From contig NC_083339.1 of the NCBI RefSeq assembly GCF_019175385.1, positions 32,703,637 through 32,767,636 on the forward strand: a stretch of 64,000 nucleotides of DNA. Reading direction: 5' to 3'. Below, one piece after another: positions 44,670 to 55,981 of the stretch (position 1 is its first letter; every line of letters begins with the position of its first letter). Origin of the DNA: Lycium barbarum (taxonomy: Eukaryota; Streptophyta; Magnoliopsida; Solanales; Solanaceae). The position numbers were made by a program, and so were the translations under genes. Under the pieces are notes generated by a model that did not search any database, was not told the origin of the DNA, and saw only the letters and a list, made by a program, of their open reading frames with translations.

Positions 44670-46887
44670 TGTTACACCCCGTATCTTCGAAGAGCACTTC
44701 TCAAATTTGAAACATAAGTACGTTGAGTTAGGTTAACTAAAACCACTTTGGAATATAAGGAGTAAGCATTATTAAGTATATTTAATGAGTGAAGGATGTA
44801 TATAAGGTATACCGGAATGTTTTATAAGGAAATGAGTGGAAGAAATGGAGAAGTACGACTTTGGAGAAAGGATGGGCAAAGTTTCATGTGAAGATTTTGG
44901 TCCTACTTGAGGGAAGAATATCTCTTAGCATATGAATGTTTTAAGGTGTTTCAATAGCCTAAAATGAAGTTTCTCGAGTCTAGTTTCCAACACAACAAAC
45001 CGCTTGTCGATAGGACATCGAAGTAGAGAATTATGGATGTTACAAGTTCGGCTAACAAACCAAAAACGCGTGCTACAGTATTGCTACAGTACCAACTTGC
45101 TACAGTTCTGCCGCAGTGACCCCGCCCGAATTTGACCCCTATATAAAGGGTAATAACCCCCTTTTTCATCAGATTTTGCCCAGAAAATTCCAGAAAATCA
45201 GAAGAGGGAGTGAGGGAATCAAAAAGTGAGCAATTTTCAAGTAGCGGAGTAGTAGTTTAGGTACGGATAATGCATGGGTGTGATTCTAGAATTGTTCTGC
45301 GGTGGATTTAAGTGTGGATTTTAGGCGGAATCTTGAAGAAATTATCATTTGGACAGGAAAAAGGTATGAATCTTTCTCTTAATGTATTATTTAAGGCTCA
45401 TTTATGAAGATAAAGTCGTTAAATAATTGTATAGTAAGTTAGTTAGTCATGCAAGTTGGAAAACAGTGTGTGGGCTATTTTATGGCACATATTGGTGTTG
45501 AAAATGATATTATTGATGTTGGTATTGTTGTTGTTATTGTTGGTTGCTGAATTGAGATTTCGGGCTAGGCATATAAACAGGGGAGATGCTGCCCGATTTT
45601 CGGCAGGATATAAAATTGTTTGATGTGAAAACTTAGCACAAGTATATAACAATGAGTCTAACGATAGTTGAATCCTCTTAAATATAGATCGATGAGCTTG
45701 GAAAGACAAGTGTGCAGTAATTAGAGTAAGGAGACCGGAAAGGTATGTTAAGGCTCGTTCCTTTCTTTCAAAGGCATGATTCTTATGTTATGATCTCGTA
45801 CTTGTTTCCATAACCACCTTGTTTCCAAGAGCTAGAAGTTTATGACTCCTAAAGCTTCTTATGATGTTAAAGATGAGAATATTTTTATGAGGATTACGAT
45901 GATGATGATTTTATGTTTAAAATTTTCAAGTTATGATTTCAACGATGATATGAAGATGTTGAGCTACTTCATGATTTTCTCGATTCTATTCATTGTTGTT
46001 GATCTCACCTTATGAATTGTTCCTTTGAGGTGAGATATAGCGATAATGGTTGTTCCATAATATGAATCGGAGGTTACCGACCTTACCTCACTTCGATAAA
46101 GTTGTAGCTTTCATATGAGCTTTCTTGCATACTATTTACATTTATGTATATGAACATGATATATATAGATCTGGCCATACGTTCCTCGGTACTAACTTAT
46201 ATGGATCAGGCGTACGTTCCTTGGCACTAACTTATATGGATCGGGCCTTATGTTTCTCGGCACTAACATTTATGGATCGGGTTGCACGTTCCGCAACACT
46301 AGTAATTATATTATATGTGTTTTATTGATATAGCCATACTGATTCATTTATCTTGCACATTTATTGACATGTCTCAAATGTCTTTCATGATTTTATGTAC
46401 ATGTTGATCTCATGCCTTACATACTCAGTACATCGTTCGTACTGACGTCCCTTCTTGTGGACGCTGCGTTCTTGCTTGTAGGTGTAGATAGACAAGACGA
46501 GGATCTTTCATCGTAGGCTGCCTTCAGGTACCCGTTCTGATTGGTGAGCTCCACTTCTTCCTGGAGCGCTGCCGAGTCTTGCTGTATATATGTTTTTATG
46601 TTATTTGTGTAGGGCTTGTTGGGGGCCCTATCCCGACTTGTATACTTCACTCATGTTCATAGAGGCTTTGCAGACAATTCTTGTGTATAGCTTAGTTATG
46701 TTCTGTCGGTCGTTATATTTGTGTCTTGGGTCCATTGGACATATATTTATACATGATATTACGTTCATATTAGCCTTAGACTTATTTTGTCATTCGAGAC
46801 ATAGAGAACACAAGTTATAAGTTGGTTCGCTCGGTTTCCGTAAGTTGCCGGGTGGCAATCACGCCTTACCAAGGGTGGGGTGTGACA
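44670..46887 (+). repeat. 3' LTR of element F (2218 bp)
   Basis: Homologous end to end with the 5' LTR. It has a longer GCTACAGTA array (45070-45120), TATATAAAGG (45140-45149), CTGCCCGATTTTCGGCAG (about 45588), the GGATCGGGC-type array and module copy 7 (46425-46483), in which TCAGTAC/GTACTGA and CGTCC/GGACG both pair perfectly. Confidence 0.94.
46425..46483 (+). promoter_or_regulatory. Three-hairpin LTR module, copy 7
   Basis: TCAGTAC (46425-46431) with GTACTGA (46439-46445) and CGTCC (46446-46450) with GGACG (46459-46463). The third stem, CTGCG with TTGTAG, has decayed. Confidence 0.75.
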
Positions 46888-47711
46888 GAAAAGACGTTTT
46901 GGATTGATTTGAGTCCAAATTGAATATAAATCTCTTAGCTATGGTATTGTTGATGTTGTTACTGTTGTTTTGGAATTTGGTGGAAGTAAGTGATATAGGG
47001 TAGATGCTGCCCAAATTTCCTTAACTCACCTAATACCCTAGTTTGATCTTATAAGTGTTTCAACGACTTAAACTTGGTGTGAATCATCTTGAATGTAGAT
47101 TTACAAGCACGGGAGGATAGGCGTTAATTAAGTTAAGGAGACGACAAGGTATGTTAAGGTTGTCCCTTCCTTTCTTACAGCATGATCCTTTGATACAAAC
47201 CCATTCACATGACATCCATAATGTCCTTATTTTTGTAGAAATGCTAGAAGCTTATGGATCTTGAGATTCTTATGATATTGTTGATAATTGTCCGAGGATT
47301 TTTATGATATTGTTGATAATAGTTCCATAATGACAATCGAAGGTTTACCGACCTTACGTCACTCCGATAAAGTCATAGCTTTTCTTTGGGCTCTCATGCA
47401 TGCTTTTATATATATGTATATATTTTGTCACACCGCGCGGCGTTATAGTGGGCCGGGCAAGCACGTAGATGTGCACACCACTGTAGTGGGCAGGTTATGA
47501 TGTCACCCCAGACGCGGGATGATGATATGATGATAACACCGAGCCTAAATTTCCGGGATGGATACTACATAGATGTATGTATACAAGTGTTTTTTTAAAA
47601 GCTAAGCATGCATGACATCTGCCTTAAGAGGCATTCAGAGGTACAGGCTGATCTCTTTTATCTTATGTTCTTTTCATACATTCATTATGTTGTTACTTAT
47701 GCCTTAAATAC

Positions 47712-47775
47712 TCGGTACATTATTCATAATGACGTCCTTTTACTTGTGAACGCTCCGTTTCATGCCCGTAGGTCT
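47712..47775 (+). promoter_or_regulatory. Three-hairpin LTR module, copy 8 (decayed)
   Basis: TCGGTAC faces ATAATGA, CGTCC (47733-47737) faces GAACG (47748-47752, one mismatch), and CTCCG faces CCGTAG. Recognisable, but the least paired copy, in the older LTR S4. Confidence 0.65.
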
Positions 47776-48432
47776 TGATATATAGGTTGACGACTCTATC
47801 AGTAGGATATCAACTCACCCGACTGTGATGTGGCACTCCACTTACTTTGGAGTTGCTCTGTGAGTTATCATGGTCATATATGTATTGCATGGGTAAGACG
47901 GGATCTGTTCCAGCCACGTTATATCATATATTCCAGTAGAGGCTCGTAGATAGATATGTACAGTTAGAGGTTCTATGCCTACTCGGTTCACACTTTGTTG
48001 TATCATCGTATTTTTGGTAGCCTAGTCGGCTTGTGTACTTGAGATCGATTTGATGACGTGTGTGTATATATATAGCTTTTGTGCTTGTGTCCCTTTACAG
48101 GTTACGATATTTATGAGGTAGCTTTATGGCCCACTCAGACATGACTATGAGATGTACGCGTTGTGGTGCTCGGTAGGTTAGCTTCGGGTGCCCGTCATGG
48201 CCCACCGGTTGGGTCATGACAACGATAATTTTGGAAACATGAAGGTCCGCTGTTGCGGAGTAAGTCCCACTACAGCGTAAACCTGCTATGGCGGTGAGTA
48301 CACCGCTGCGGCGAAGGATTTGGGTCAGTGAGCATTTTCTACTGCCCAACAGGATTGTGCAACACAGGGAACTCATTGTATACAAACGTTACACACACAC
48401 ATAATTCGCAGATCATTGATGGGACTGCACCG

Positions 48433-48495
48433 CCAGATACCAATTGGAATCAACCAGATACTAATTGGGATCATCCAGATACCAATTGAATTCAA
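48433..48495 (+). repeat. Three tandem 21-bp repeats
   Basis: CCAGATACCAATTGGAATCAA and two variants occupy 48433-48453, 48454-48474 and 48475-48495. Because 21 is a multiple of three, one frame reads PDTNWNQ PDTNWDH PDTN before a stop. No longer reading frame supports a gene. Confidence 0.85.
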
Positions 48496-48578
48496 CTTAG
48501 AGATGAAACTGACTGAGATAGCACAATGGGAATGAAAGAAAGGATGTTTTCTAGATGCCCCATAGCCTCTTGTGGATG

Positions 48579-48598
48579 GGTACGGCCGTCATTGTACC
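48579..48598 (-). ncRNA. Leader hairpin with self-complementary loop, element G
   Basis: GGTAC (48579-48583) pairs with GTACC (48594-48598) around CGGCCG (48583-48588), another palindromic hexamer. It is more diverged than the copies in B, C, D and F but lies at a similar distance from the primer site. Confidence 0.55.
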
Positions 48599-51120
48599 AC
48601 TCCATAAGACTCTACTAAACATTGCTTTTGCACTCGTGAGATCGGTAAACTAGGGCTCCGATATCAACTGTCATGACCCAAATTATGTATCGTGCGAGCA
48701 CCTAACTTATCGCTACCTGATAGGCGAACCCTTACCAACTAAATCCCTTTGTAAAGTTGTTTTGAAAGAAAATGTAACCAACAATAGTAAATAAAATGAA
48801 CATTACGAAGACATTTTTTATTTATTTAAAGCAATTCAACTTTACCAAGGATCTAGTCTAGAGAGGTACAAGAGCTTCTAAATTACAGAGAGATAACACA
48901 ATTAAAAGACAAAGCTTCCGCCTTCGGAATGAGATGTGCAGAAGCTGTAGGAAGATATCTGCCACTTCAACTAATGAAACATTCAAGCAACAACCTGAAA
49001 CACATCTACACCCCAAAGGATGTAGCAAGAGTAGTATCAGTACACCACACGTACTGGTAAGCATCATAGGTGGACTAAGAGTAGTTCATGCAACACGATA
49101 TAAAATCAAACAGAATAAATAGAAGAGTATAGTCGTAACACCTTTTTAAATACTACCCGTACTTAAATAGTTCTGAACGTATCCCATTACTATGCAACGC
49201 AACACTAGGAAGTAAGGACCAACAAATAACAACAGTTATATTACAGACAGACTCCTGGACTAATTAAACCCTGGTAATTTACAAAGGACAGACCTCAACC
49301 TCCCTATCAACCGACACTCAGTGGGACCACTAATTATTACCTTTTTCCTCCTTACTTGAACATACTTGTAATTTAACGATTTGACTCAATCAGCACACAA
49401 CCCGCAATGGACACCAAACTCAAACCACTTATCAAGCATCAAGTAAGAACTAGTAAAGCAATACAATCAATGATAGAAAATCAACATACTCCCAAACACT
49501 TAGCCTCGAATAATGGGGTCAACTCAACCTACCTTCCTTTATTTATCAACGGATTATGAGGTTACTTGTAACGCCTCATCTCCACAACTATGAGGAAATA
49601 AATTGTAACTTAGCAGAATGAACCATCACTATATGTCATCCAACCGGAATCAGCTCTGCCACCATCACAAATATGAACACATAAGTACAATGCAATCAAT
49701 GTTAGTATCATATCAGTACACATATGCTATATGGTAATGTTCGCCCAAATAGCCATGACATGCAGGGGACCCATGGTGTCTATGTACTACTCGCTCCGGA
49801 AGTGATCTCGAATCACGAGCCCATAACAAGGCCACATCCTTACCTCTTGTCAAATGTGCCTTTTCATAGTTATATTATCTTTCTCATCACAAAGTATTTT
49901 TGTTCCACAATTAATAAGGAATGTCAACAATCAATAAATCAATATCAAGAAACACAAGTCACCATGTCACGAGTCATACCAAGACTTAGGAAATCAACCT
50001 TCTAACATTGTGGATACTACCTAAAGATACATATAATAAAAATACAAGTCATCTCGCAATAGCCATACCAAGACTCGGACTCACTCATCAATAATGTGAA
50101 TAAGGAATCACTCTGAATCAACAAGGAAGTAAATACTGATTGTTCCCGCATTCTTGGTACATCGAATAACTACAACATGACTGCCTAATGAGGACACCTA
50201 CAATTTAGCAATAGGTCGCTCCTACCCATGGTACCACAAGACTCCATTATGGTCAACTCGGTAATTGCACATACCCTACCATGCTAACTAGAATCACTAA
50301 TAAACCATACTCACCACTTTGCTTCCCTTTTTGTCCTATTAACTACGCATCTTGGTTCACTTATTCACTTAATGGCACAATGCCCATAGAAATCAACATT
50401 TATCTTAACTTAAACAATATTCCACCAAACTCCGAAGACCTAATCCTGATTTCTCTCGTCAATTCTATAGCATATATATGATTTACTACTCAAAGTCTAA
50501 CTCAAGTAAACCATAACCTACCTCGTTGCCGAGCAGCTATCACGAACGTTCATGGAGTATCCACCATCCCGTCTTTGAGCGGGAAACCGTGATAGAGAAT
50601 TTTTAAGGCAGATAATGCGAAAGATGTTTGAATGGCTACTTTTCCCTAGTCATCAAGTGCTTTACTTTGGAAATACCCTAATGATGGCTTAGAAGAAGCG
50701 TTTTGTGGACAAAAGGGGTTAAATCCCGAAATAAAGTCATTAAACGCAAGTACTGGTGTCACGACCCGGCTAGGGGCCGCGACGGGTACCCGGGACTAAC
50801 CACCGAGCACCGCTCGTACTATCATTTACCTAACCCATTTAACAATCATTCATATATTTCCGGTTAACTTTATAAAGAGGATTTGTTTTTCATTACAAAA
50901 ATATAACGCGTTGATACAAAAACGTATTTCAATATACTTATACACATGCGTACTACCCACGTTGTGGAACCACACAACCCACATCCAGCATCTATGAGCC
51001 TCTATTGAGTGGCATACAATTATATACACAAAAGGGACAACCAATTAGCACCTCCGGAAGATGGAGTGCTCTTCAGCTCGGCTAGTGACTCCTATCAGTC
51101 TGGACCGCTTTCCCGTCTAC

Positions 51121-51177
51121 CTGTGGGCATGAACACAGCATCCAAAGAAAAGGATGTCAGTACGAGCATTGTACTGA
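51121..51177 (-). promoter_or_regulatory. Three-hairpin LTR module, copy 9
   Basis: CTGTG (51121-51125) with CACAG (51134-51138), CATCC (51139-51143) with GGATG (51152-51156), TCAGTAC (51157-51163) with GTACTGA (51171-51177). All stems are perfect, with the second and third differing in sequence from copies 1-8. Confidence 0.8.
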
Positions 51178-52928
51178 GTATGTAAGGCATACATCAAGAA
51201 ATAAAGTAAGAATAAGAAAGTAAAGTAAGTACAAGGAGATAATCGATAACTGCTTGCCTCTTAAGGCGGATCCATGCATGCATACTCATAAAGCATCATA
51301 TAGTAAATTGTTGCGGAACGCGCAGCCCGATCCATATGTCATCATAAGTTAGTGCCGAGGAACGTACGGCCCGATCCATAAATATAATAAGTTAGTGCTG
51401 AGGAACGTACGGCCCGATCCATAACCCATATATCCCGCGTCCAGGATGAAATCATGATATGCCAGCTGACCAGGTGGCTAGGCGTCTATAGCGCCTCACC
51501 TTTCCCCATTTCCCCTGAAAACATTTTCATATCATATATATACATACATAATATACATAGCATGCTTGAGAGCCCAAGGAAAAGCTGTAAGTACGTCGGA
51601 GTGACGTAAGGTCGAAAGCCTCCGATTATTATAAGGCGAGACTATAAATGAAGAATATCATTAAAAGAAAACATAGAATAAAATCATGAACTTCATAAGG
51701 CATCCATTCATATACTTTGGAAGGTTTAGAAATAAAGTCACCATCCATGAATAAATTGAGAAATCAGTAAATAGCTCGACGTTTTCATATAGTCCTTGAA
51801 ATCGTAAACTTGAAACTTTTAAACATAAGATTTGCTCTCATCATGGTCAGCGTAATAATATTCTCATTTTTGACATCATCATTGTTATTGAAAAACATAT
51901 CCTTCGTCGTTATCATAAGAATTCACATAATCACAACCTTTGGTTTAGGAAAATAGGAGTACTTGGAAAACATTTATGGAATATCAAGAAGGAAATCATG
52001 TTTAGGAATCTTAGACTTTTTAACCTTTGATAGCAAGGAAAAGATGGGAGCATTTATGAAATCGTAAGCTAGGGATCATGCCTTTGAAAGAAAGGGAATA
52101 GCCTCACATACCTTTGACGTTTACTATTCTTATCGCTTGCTCGTACTTCTTTTGTTGCGCGTGCATATACCTTCAAGAGAATTCATGTCGTCGTTAGCTA
52201 AGAAATTATAAGGACGGACTACTATTTCTAGGGAAAATTGGGCAGCACTACCTTTGTTTATACTGCGTTTCCCATATTCTATTTTTGCTCCCAAACATTC
52301 GCGACAATATCCACAATATAGAATCAGCAATCATCATTTATGTACGTTTAGCAAAATCCACCAATTTCCTCCAATTTCTCCACATTTAGTGGTTTTAGCT
52401 AATCGTCACTTTTACTCATGCATCGCACTTATTCCATGGTCAAAACGTCATTTATAACGTATTTATAATCATAGCATATCAACTTCCATGATTCCATTCA
52501 ACCATCACTCCACAGTGACACTATTCACTAAATAATGGTGCACTTCCTATGTCTTACTACAATTCAAGTGTCGTAGTCTTCTAATACTTTAAACCACATG
52601 CTAAAGTCATAAAACTCACCTTGGATGGTGGTGGAACAAGCTTAGAGTAGAATCCTTCCTTGTGCACCAAAACCCTCTTTTACCTATTTTGTGATTTCTT
52701 GGAGAAGATGACTTCCAACTAGGTTTCATTCACTTGTTTCATAAGTTTAGTGTTGATGATCCTAGTTTCTTCCCTTGATTCCCTTGAATTTCTATAGATG
52801 AAGTATTGAGAGAATTCTAGAGCTTTCTTGAGTTGTATAGATGAATAATGAAATAAAGTGAGGCTTTGGTCCCTTTTAATAACTCAAAGTTTGATCTTTA
52901 ATGAATTCCAGTCGGGGTGAACAGTGGT

Positions 52929-53200
52929 CGTAAACCACAGTTTACGGGCCGTAAACTAGTTTACGAGCCGTATTATGTGGTCGTCTTTAAGCATGTCCAA
53001 AACAGAGAAGCTGGCTGAAGAACATGGCAGTTTACGATCGAGGTTTACGGTCCGTAAACCAGTTTACGGGCCGTATTCCAAGTCGTATTTAAGCATTTCA
53101 CCACTTAACAGAAAGTTGAAGTTGGAAAGCTGGAGGACGATGGTGGTTTACGGTCCGTAAATCACTTTACGGGCCGTATACCACTTCACGACCACTGTGC
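52929..53200 (-). repeat. 103-bp tandem repeat of TTTACGG/CCGTAAA palindromes in LTR of element D
   Basis: CCGTATT or CCGTATA recurs at 52968, 53071 and 53174, a period of 103. Each unit has inverted repeats such as TTTACGGTCCGTAAA and GTTTACGGGCCGTAAAC. About two and a half units lie upstream of the likely start site in the LTR's own direction. Confidence 0.85.
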
Positions 53201-53335
53201 TGAATAAAATTCCACAACTTTTTCATTTCCAAAAATCCACGATTCATCACCCCTTGCTTAGTAAAACACCCCACACTCAAACTTTTCATCATTCCACTCA
53301 TCATACAAGTATGGAGAAATTTACGAGATGTAACA

Positions 53336-53370
53336 TTCTTCCCCCCTTTTGGAACATTCGTCCTTGAATG
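53336..53370 (-). promoter_or_regulatory. Polypurine tract with palindrome, element D
   Basis: The minus strand reads ACATTCAAGGACGAATGTTC, then CAAAAGGGGGGAAGA, abutting the LTR at 53335. Confidence 0.87.
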
Positions 53371-54883
53371 TTAAATCGGCGGGGATTCTAAGAAAATTTG
53401 CCGGAGTTTCCTTTGTAATTTGGACACTACCTTTCCATTACAACAACCCACAATATCTTCGCTTCACAGCTCCATATCACCATATTAACACATTTATGGG
53501 CACACACGACCAAAAACATAAAATTAAAACATACATACCATCATGAACTTCTCCTGGTGATTCGACTAGGTGCGGATACTTGGCTTCCGCATTCACTTTG
53601 GCTTCCCTAGTATTTCTTCCCGAGTATTGCTTCTGCCATCAAACTCTAATTTAAGCCACCTCCTTATTTCGAAGTACTCACACTTACCTATCTAATGTGG
53701 CAAAGGGTACTTTCTCATACATCAACTTTCTTGTCATTTGAGCATCATTTTATTGACATGCTCCTAGTGGGAGTTCTAACATATTTATAAGCCACCCTGT
53801 TTGTTGTATACGATCTTATAGGTTCTAATGCATCAGAACCTAACTCTCCACCTTTATTCCGTGATTCTATTGCTCTCGTAGGTTGTCATATCCTCGGGCT
53901 TCTATGGTGAGTATGTAACCTGTACTTATACTATGCCCCAAGCAATTATTCCATTTGTCTCTCATAGCAATTCCAACTCGACATTTCAGTTTCGTTTACC
54001 ATATACCCTTCTTCAACTCACCCCGGGCATCATGACTCTCTCACCCTTACTTTACCTCCTAGTCCTCTCCTAAGTGTTCACTTGGTCTCATTGGCGACGC
54101 GTAAACATCTACAAATTACATACTCTTTTTGCGCGATTCGCATTCGTATCCATCCATCCGTATACCTATATCCAAGTTTGTCTTCGCATCCATAGTCATA
54201 TTCATCGGTATGCCGTATCCATAGTCATATTCATCTAAGTGTCAATATCCTTCTCAATGACCTTTTCGCTAACGCCCTTACCTCGAGAACGGGGTAACTT
54301 TACAATAAGACCCATGTTAATATCATGAATTATTATGTGTCTCATGCCTACATGCCTTCTTCTTGGGGCTACTGTCACCTACTATATTCACAACATTCTC
54401 CGGGGTTATATTTTCATTTGGGCTAAAAGAGTATTCAATCCCGGAAGTCATTAAATCAATATAAGGATAGAGAAACGAGAGTTTCCATTCTGCTGGAAGA
54501 GTAATAGTAACTAATCAGTACTCCCTAAACTGATTCCAACTCTTCTCCAACCATGTCACGCGATCGGAGTTTCGCAAAAAATAATTTTCCTCGTTCTGCG
54601 CCACTTGGGACCTTATGGGACACAACGTCTCATAGATCGGCCTTACACTTCGCTACAAATTCATCTGAGATTTATAATTTAGAGGGACGATGAGGTGGTA
54701 TAATCTTAGAGAATTATGGGTCCACCTCTGCCCGTCACCAGTGTTTTACTATCTTTGCCGACTCACGACTCTTCTTCTTCCCCCTTCTTCTCTCTTTTGC
54801 GTATCCTTATTCTACCGTTTTTAGTCAGTACACTCCCGTAGGGTTCATCATTTCAACCTTCACACTGGTGTCCTCTCTATTTG

Positions 54884-54903
54884 CTTCCCCCCTTTTAAGG
54901 GTT
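54884..54903 (-). promoter_or_regulatory. Central polypurine-tract-like palindrome, element D
   Basis: The minus strand reads AACCCTTAAAAGGGGGGAAG, about 1550 bases before the terminal tract. The surrounding interior (53371-55980) has no recognisable gene. Confidence 0.5.
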
Positions 54904-55981
54904 TTACTCGTACCTTTAAATCTCGAATCCACGTACTCCTGGCTACACTACGCCTTACTTATTCCGTCCCCTACAGTCTATGGCTATAACAATTCATACG
55001 TGGAGTCGTGGAGTCTTAGCGTGCTGGCCTTACAGTCTTATAACCAAGAAATGCACCCGATATAACACTCCGAGCAAAACGTACGTTACTTAGCTCATCC
55101 AGTAGTTATGTGTCTATATCTTAATCTGCTCCGATTAACAACTTCCTGCCCCATAGGGATGCTTACATTAATAGTGACTCTAGCTATCCATGCCACCCAT
55201 CTAATGTCACTTGCCCTTTTCTTCGGCGCTCAAAATTTACTTGTAATGCCATCTTCGTTTCCCTAGGGCTTAGGTCTCTCTTACGCTGCTAATGCGCCCC
55301 ATGCCTCCTTATTCTCTTACTCTTGTTTGCGCTTTGAACCGATTTCATATCCGCATTGTACCACTATCATTGTTAGTTATAACTCTACTTCATCGCTTCA
55401 TCGTCGTACAGTAGACCCATAACTTATGATCATCTTTTCCTCTTCAACTCTTTACCTCATTCACTTCACTCGTTCTAACTTGGTATGGGATATTTGTAGG
55501 AGATATGTTCTCCTTTAACTACCACGCCACTATTCTTTAGGCACTCGTACTTCGTACATTTCCTCTTTGCTATCTTATCTCATCCCACTTAATAATCGAA
55601 CCATGACTCTTCGCATGAGGAACCATATTCTTAACTTAGTACTGCTTTGTTATTTAGGATACACCACCTGTGTCAATCCGTCCCTTGCTGCCTAAAACTA
55701 ATTCTATCCGTCCTGATCATCCCCCATGTCGCTCCTATCGCGTTGACCTTCCTCCTACTAATTATCCTACTTTCATTATTTATCTTTACCGTAGTCTCGG
55801 CCTTATACGCCCAACTAAAGATATCATCCATGCCCTTAGGCGTCTTCTCGCTATACTTTACATAACAATTCTTGTTACAGCTCATTGTACCCAGATCATA
55901 ATCCACCCTATAGAGTGACACTTCTTGATCTCGTTTGCTAACCTGCTCGTAACATAGGGTAGCCTCATGAAGCAGGCATAC

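Larger units (their letters stand above)
38896..46887 (+). mobile_element. Element F: complete 7992-bp non-coding LTR retrotransposon with GAAAA target duplication
   Basis: Complete structure: GAAAA (38891-38895), 5' LTR 38896-41078, primer site, interior 41079-44669 (3591 bp), polypurine tract, 3' LTR 44670-46887, GAAAA (46888-46892). LTRs begin TGTTACACCCCG and end GGGGTGTGACA, and are roughly 94% alike by eye. No interior frame resembles a retroelement protein. The interior has a dimerisation-type hairpin, a 5S-derived segment with full spacing, a conserved downstream block and a central polypurine palindrome. It fits the large retrotransposon derivative class and must have been mobilised by proteins from another element (inference). 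Confidence 0.95.
37974..48221 (+). repeat. Solo LTR S4, split by complete element F
   Basis: The left part (37974-38895) starts TGTTACACCTCGTAAATG and has an ATTACGGACCGTAAT-type array just before a TATA-like TTATATAATTATG (about 38413). The right part (46893-48221) has a CTGCCCAAATTTCC motif, module copy 8 (47712-47775) and ends GGTTGGGTCATGACA. Both parts read through cleanly when element F and one GAAAA are removed. The flanks GCGAG (37969-37973) and ACGAT (48222-48226) do not match exactly, so its target duplication is uncertain or mutated. Confidence 0.75.
48222..50756 (-). mobile_element. Element G: minus-strand LTR fragment with leader
   Basis: On the minus strand an LTR ending TTTGGGTCATGACA (48669) is followed by a degenerate primer site TGATATCGGAGC (48655-48666, two changes from the consensus) and a leader with a GGTAC/GTACC hairpin around CGGCCG. 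The LTR runs right to 50756, where element D begins; its start is missing. The stretch 48222-48420 has GCTGCGGCGAAGG-like motifs resembling 36741-36752. No gene is seen. Confidence 0.65.
50757..53335 (-). repeat. 3' LTR of element D (2579 bp)
   Basis: On the minus strand it starts TGTTACATCTCG (53335) and ends GGGTCGTGACA (50757). It has module copy 9 (51121-51177), GGATCGGGC-type repeats (about 51310-51430), a GCCCAATTTTCCC motif (about 52232), a splice-donor-like AGGTATGTGAGGC (about 52110) and a 103-bp tandem repeat (52929-53200) in the U3 region. Confidence 0.92.
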
